Source: a virus
DNA length: 31,263 bases
IMG/VR virus record: IMGVR_UViG_3300010148_000063
Location: 1 to 31,263 of that record
Reading direction: 5' to 3' (one strand)
In this document: piece by piece, positions 30,761 through 31,263 of the stretch
Layout of the letters: each line of letters opens with the position of its first letter
Position numbering within the stretch: position 1 is the first letter of the stretch
The notes under the pieces: model-generated
What the model was told of the DNA's origin: nothing
Database searches by the model: none
The model's input: only the letters and a program-made list of their open reading frames with translations
Program-made: the position numbers and the translations under genes

Positions 30761-30771
30761 CAATAAATATA
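30761..30771 (-). promoter_or_regulatory. Promoter-like motif copy, TATATTTATTG
   Basis: Located 33 nt before the chosen ATG (30727) of the 64-aa gene; supports that start over the upstream TTG. Confidence 0.45.
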
Positions 30772-30801
30772 ATACAAAAAATTTGCTAATCCAAATTTAT
30801 T

Positions 30802-31263
30802 TTAAGCATAAATCCAAATTCCATCACTTGAATCAACAAATATATTACCTTTTTGCTTCATTTCTGTTGAGGTAACATTTGCTACATTTGGATCTGTTGC
30901 TGTTGAAGCTGATGTTAATCCCATAAATCCAGCAGCTGTAAAATCTCCTGTAGCACCAGCATTAAAAGATGATGTTATTGCCCATCTACTACTAGCATCT
31001 TGATAACCAAATAATTGACCTTTATTTTGTGTATTTGCTGTTTGTACAATAAGACCACCTTGATCACCTGCTGTTGATCCTGAATTTAATAGAATATATC
31101 TATCTTTAATTAATAATGTTTCTTCATTTTGGAAAGAAGCAGTACCTGCTACTACAACATTACCATTGAATGTTGTTGTATCAGAGACTGTACCAACAGA
31201 TATAGTATTAGTACCTTCTGTAATTTTAGAATCTACAAATGCATCTCCACTCCATTTAACTAA
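30802..31263 (-). CDS. C-terminal part of a fibre-like protein (partial, 5' end outside window)
   Basis: An open frame of 153 codons runs from the window edge to TAA at 30802. It reads VKWSGDAFVDSKITEGTNTI, then TTTFNGNVVVAGTASFQNEE and LIKDRYILLNSGSTAGDQGG, and ends TDPNVANVTSTEMKQKGNIF, VDSSDGIWIYA. The beta-strand repeats and the FNGNVVVAGTASF unit are typical of the C-terminal part of phage fibres that display repeated three-stranded modules. The following gene starts 75 nt downstream. Its N-terminus and full size are unknown. Confidence 0.75.
   Translation of the reverse strand, partial: LVKWSGDAFVDSKITEGTNTISVGTVSDTTTFNGNVVVAGTASFQNEETLLIKDRYILLNSGSTAGDQGGLIVQTANTQNKGQLFGYQDASSRWAITSSFNAGATGDFTAAGFMGLTSASTATDPNVANVTSTEMKQKGNIFVDSSDGIWIYA

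Noticed and set aside
30728-30763. TTG start for the small helical gene at 30763
   Set aside because: It would place the start inside the promoter-like motif; the ATG at 30727 gives a leader like those of other genes.

Overview
This 31.3 kb window is a stretch of a T4-like (contractile-tailed, Caudoviricetes) phage genome. Every convincing gene is on the minus strand, so transcription runs from high to low coordinates. The DNA is visibly AT-rich. Start codons are preceded by A/T-rich leaders with almost no Shine-Dalgarno sequence, which is typical of phages of Bacteroidota. The host is therefore inferred to be a (probably aquatic) Bacteroidota bacterium. This is an inference, not something the sequence shows directly. 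No bacterial chromosomal genes, tRNAs, IS elements or CRISPR arrays were seen.

Layout in the direction of transcription. (1) 31263-26849: the cut-off end of a fibre-like protein, two small genes, a 765-aa fibre with a cupredoxin-like domain, and a 370-aa possible head or neck decoration protein. (2) 26799-24329: neck and tail-completion proteins in T4 order (gp13-, gp14- and gp15-like). (3) 24286-21803: fibre-associated genes, including a fibre with eleven 14-residue repeats and a 202-aa protein with a carbohydrate-binding-like end. (4) 21639-17285: a block of helical proteins led by a 958-aa coiled-coil protein with calcium-type thrombospondin-3 repeats, bounded by terminators. (5) 17154-7197: the tail: small coiled-coil protein, sheath (gp18), tube (gp19), an inserted glycosyltransferase, a gp26-family tail assembly chaperone with an apparent programmed frameshift, tape measure, a tube-initiator candidate and a LysM-like baseplate protein. 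(6) 7194-2250: a 1424-aa baseplate hub ending in an NlpC/P60- or CHAP-like peptidoglycan hydrolase, then a baseplate-region protein of unknown function. (7) 2211-1: a compact family A DNA polymerase, an unknown protein, and the start of the gp32 single-stranded DNA-binding protein.

The virion genes appear to be controlled by a repeated promoter-like motif. The sense-strand core ATATTTAT is invariant at 14 intergenic sites, usually 9-35 nt before a start codon. Five hairpins resembling rho-independent terminators were found. The most notable observations are the unannotated frameshift extension of the tail chaperone (12582-12292), the 14-copy motif, the copper-ligand-like H/C/H/M pattern in a fibre, the TSP3/coiled-coil cassette, and a family A polymerase where T4-like phages normally use family B. 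No intergenic stretch exceeds about 165 bases.
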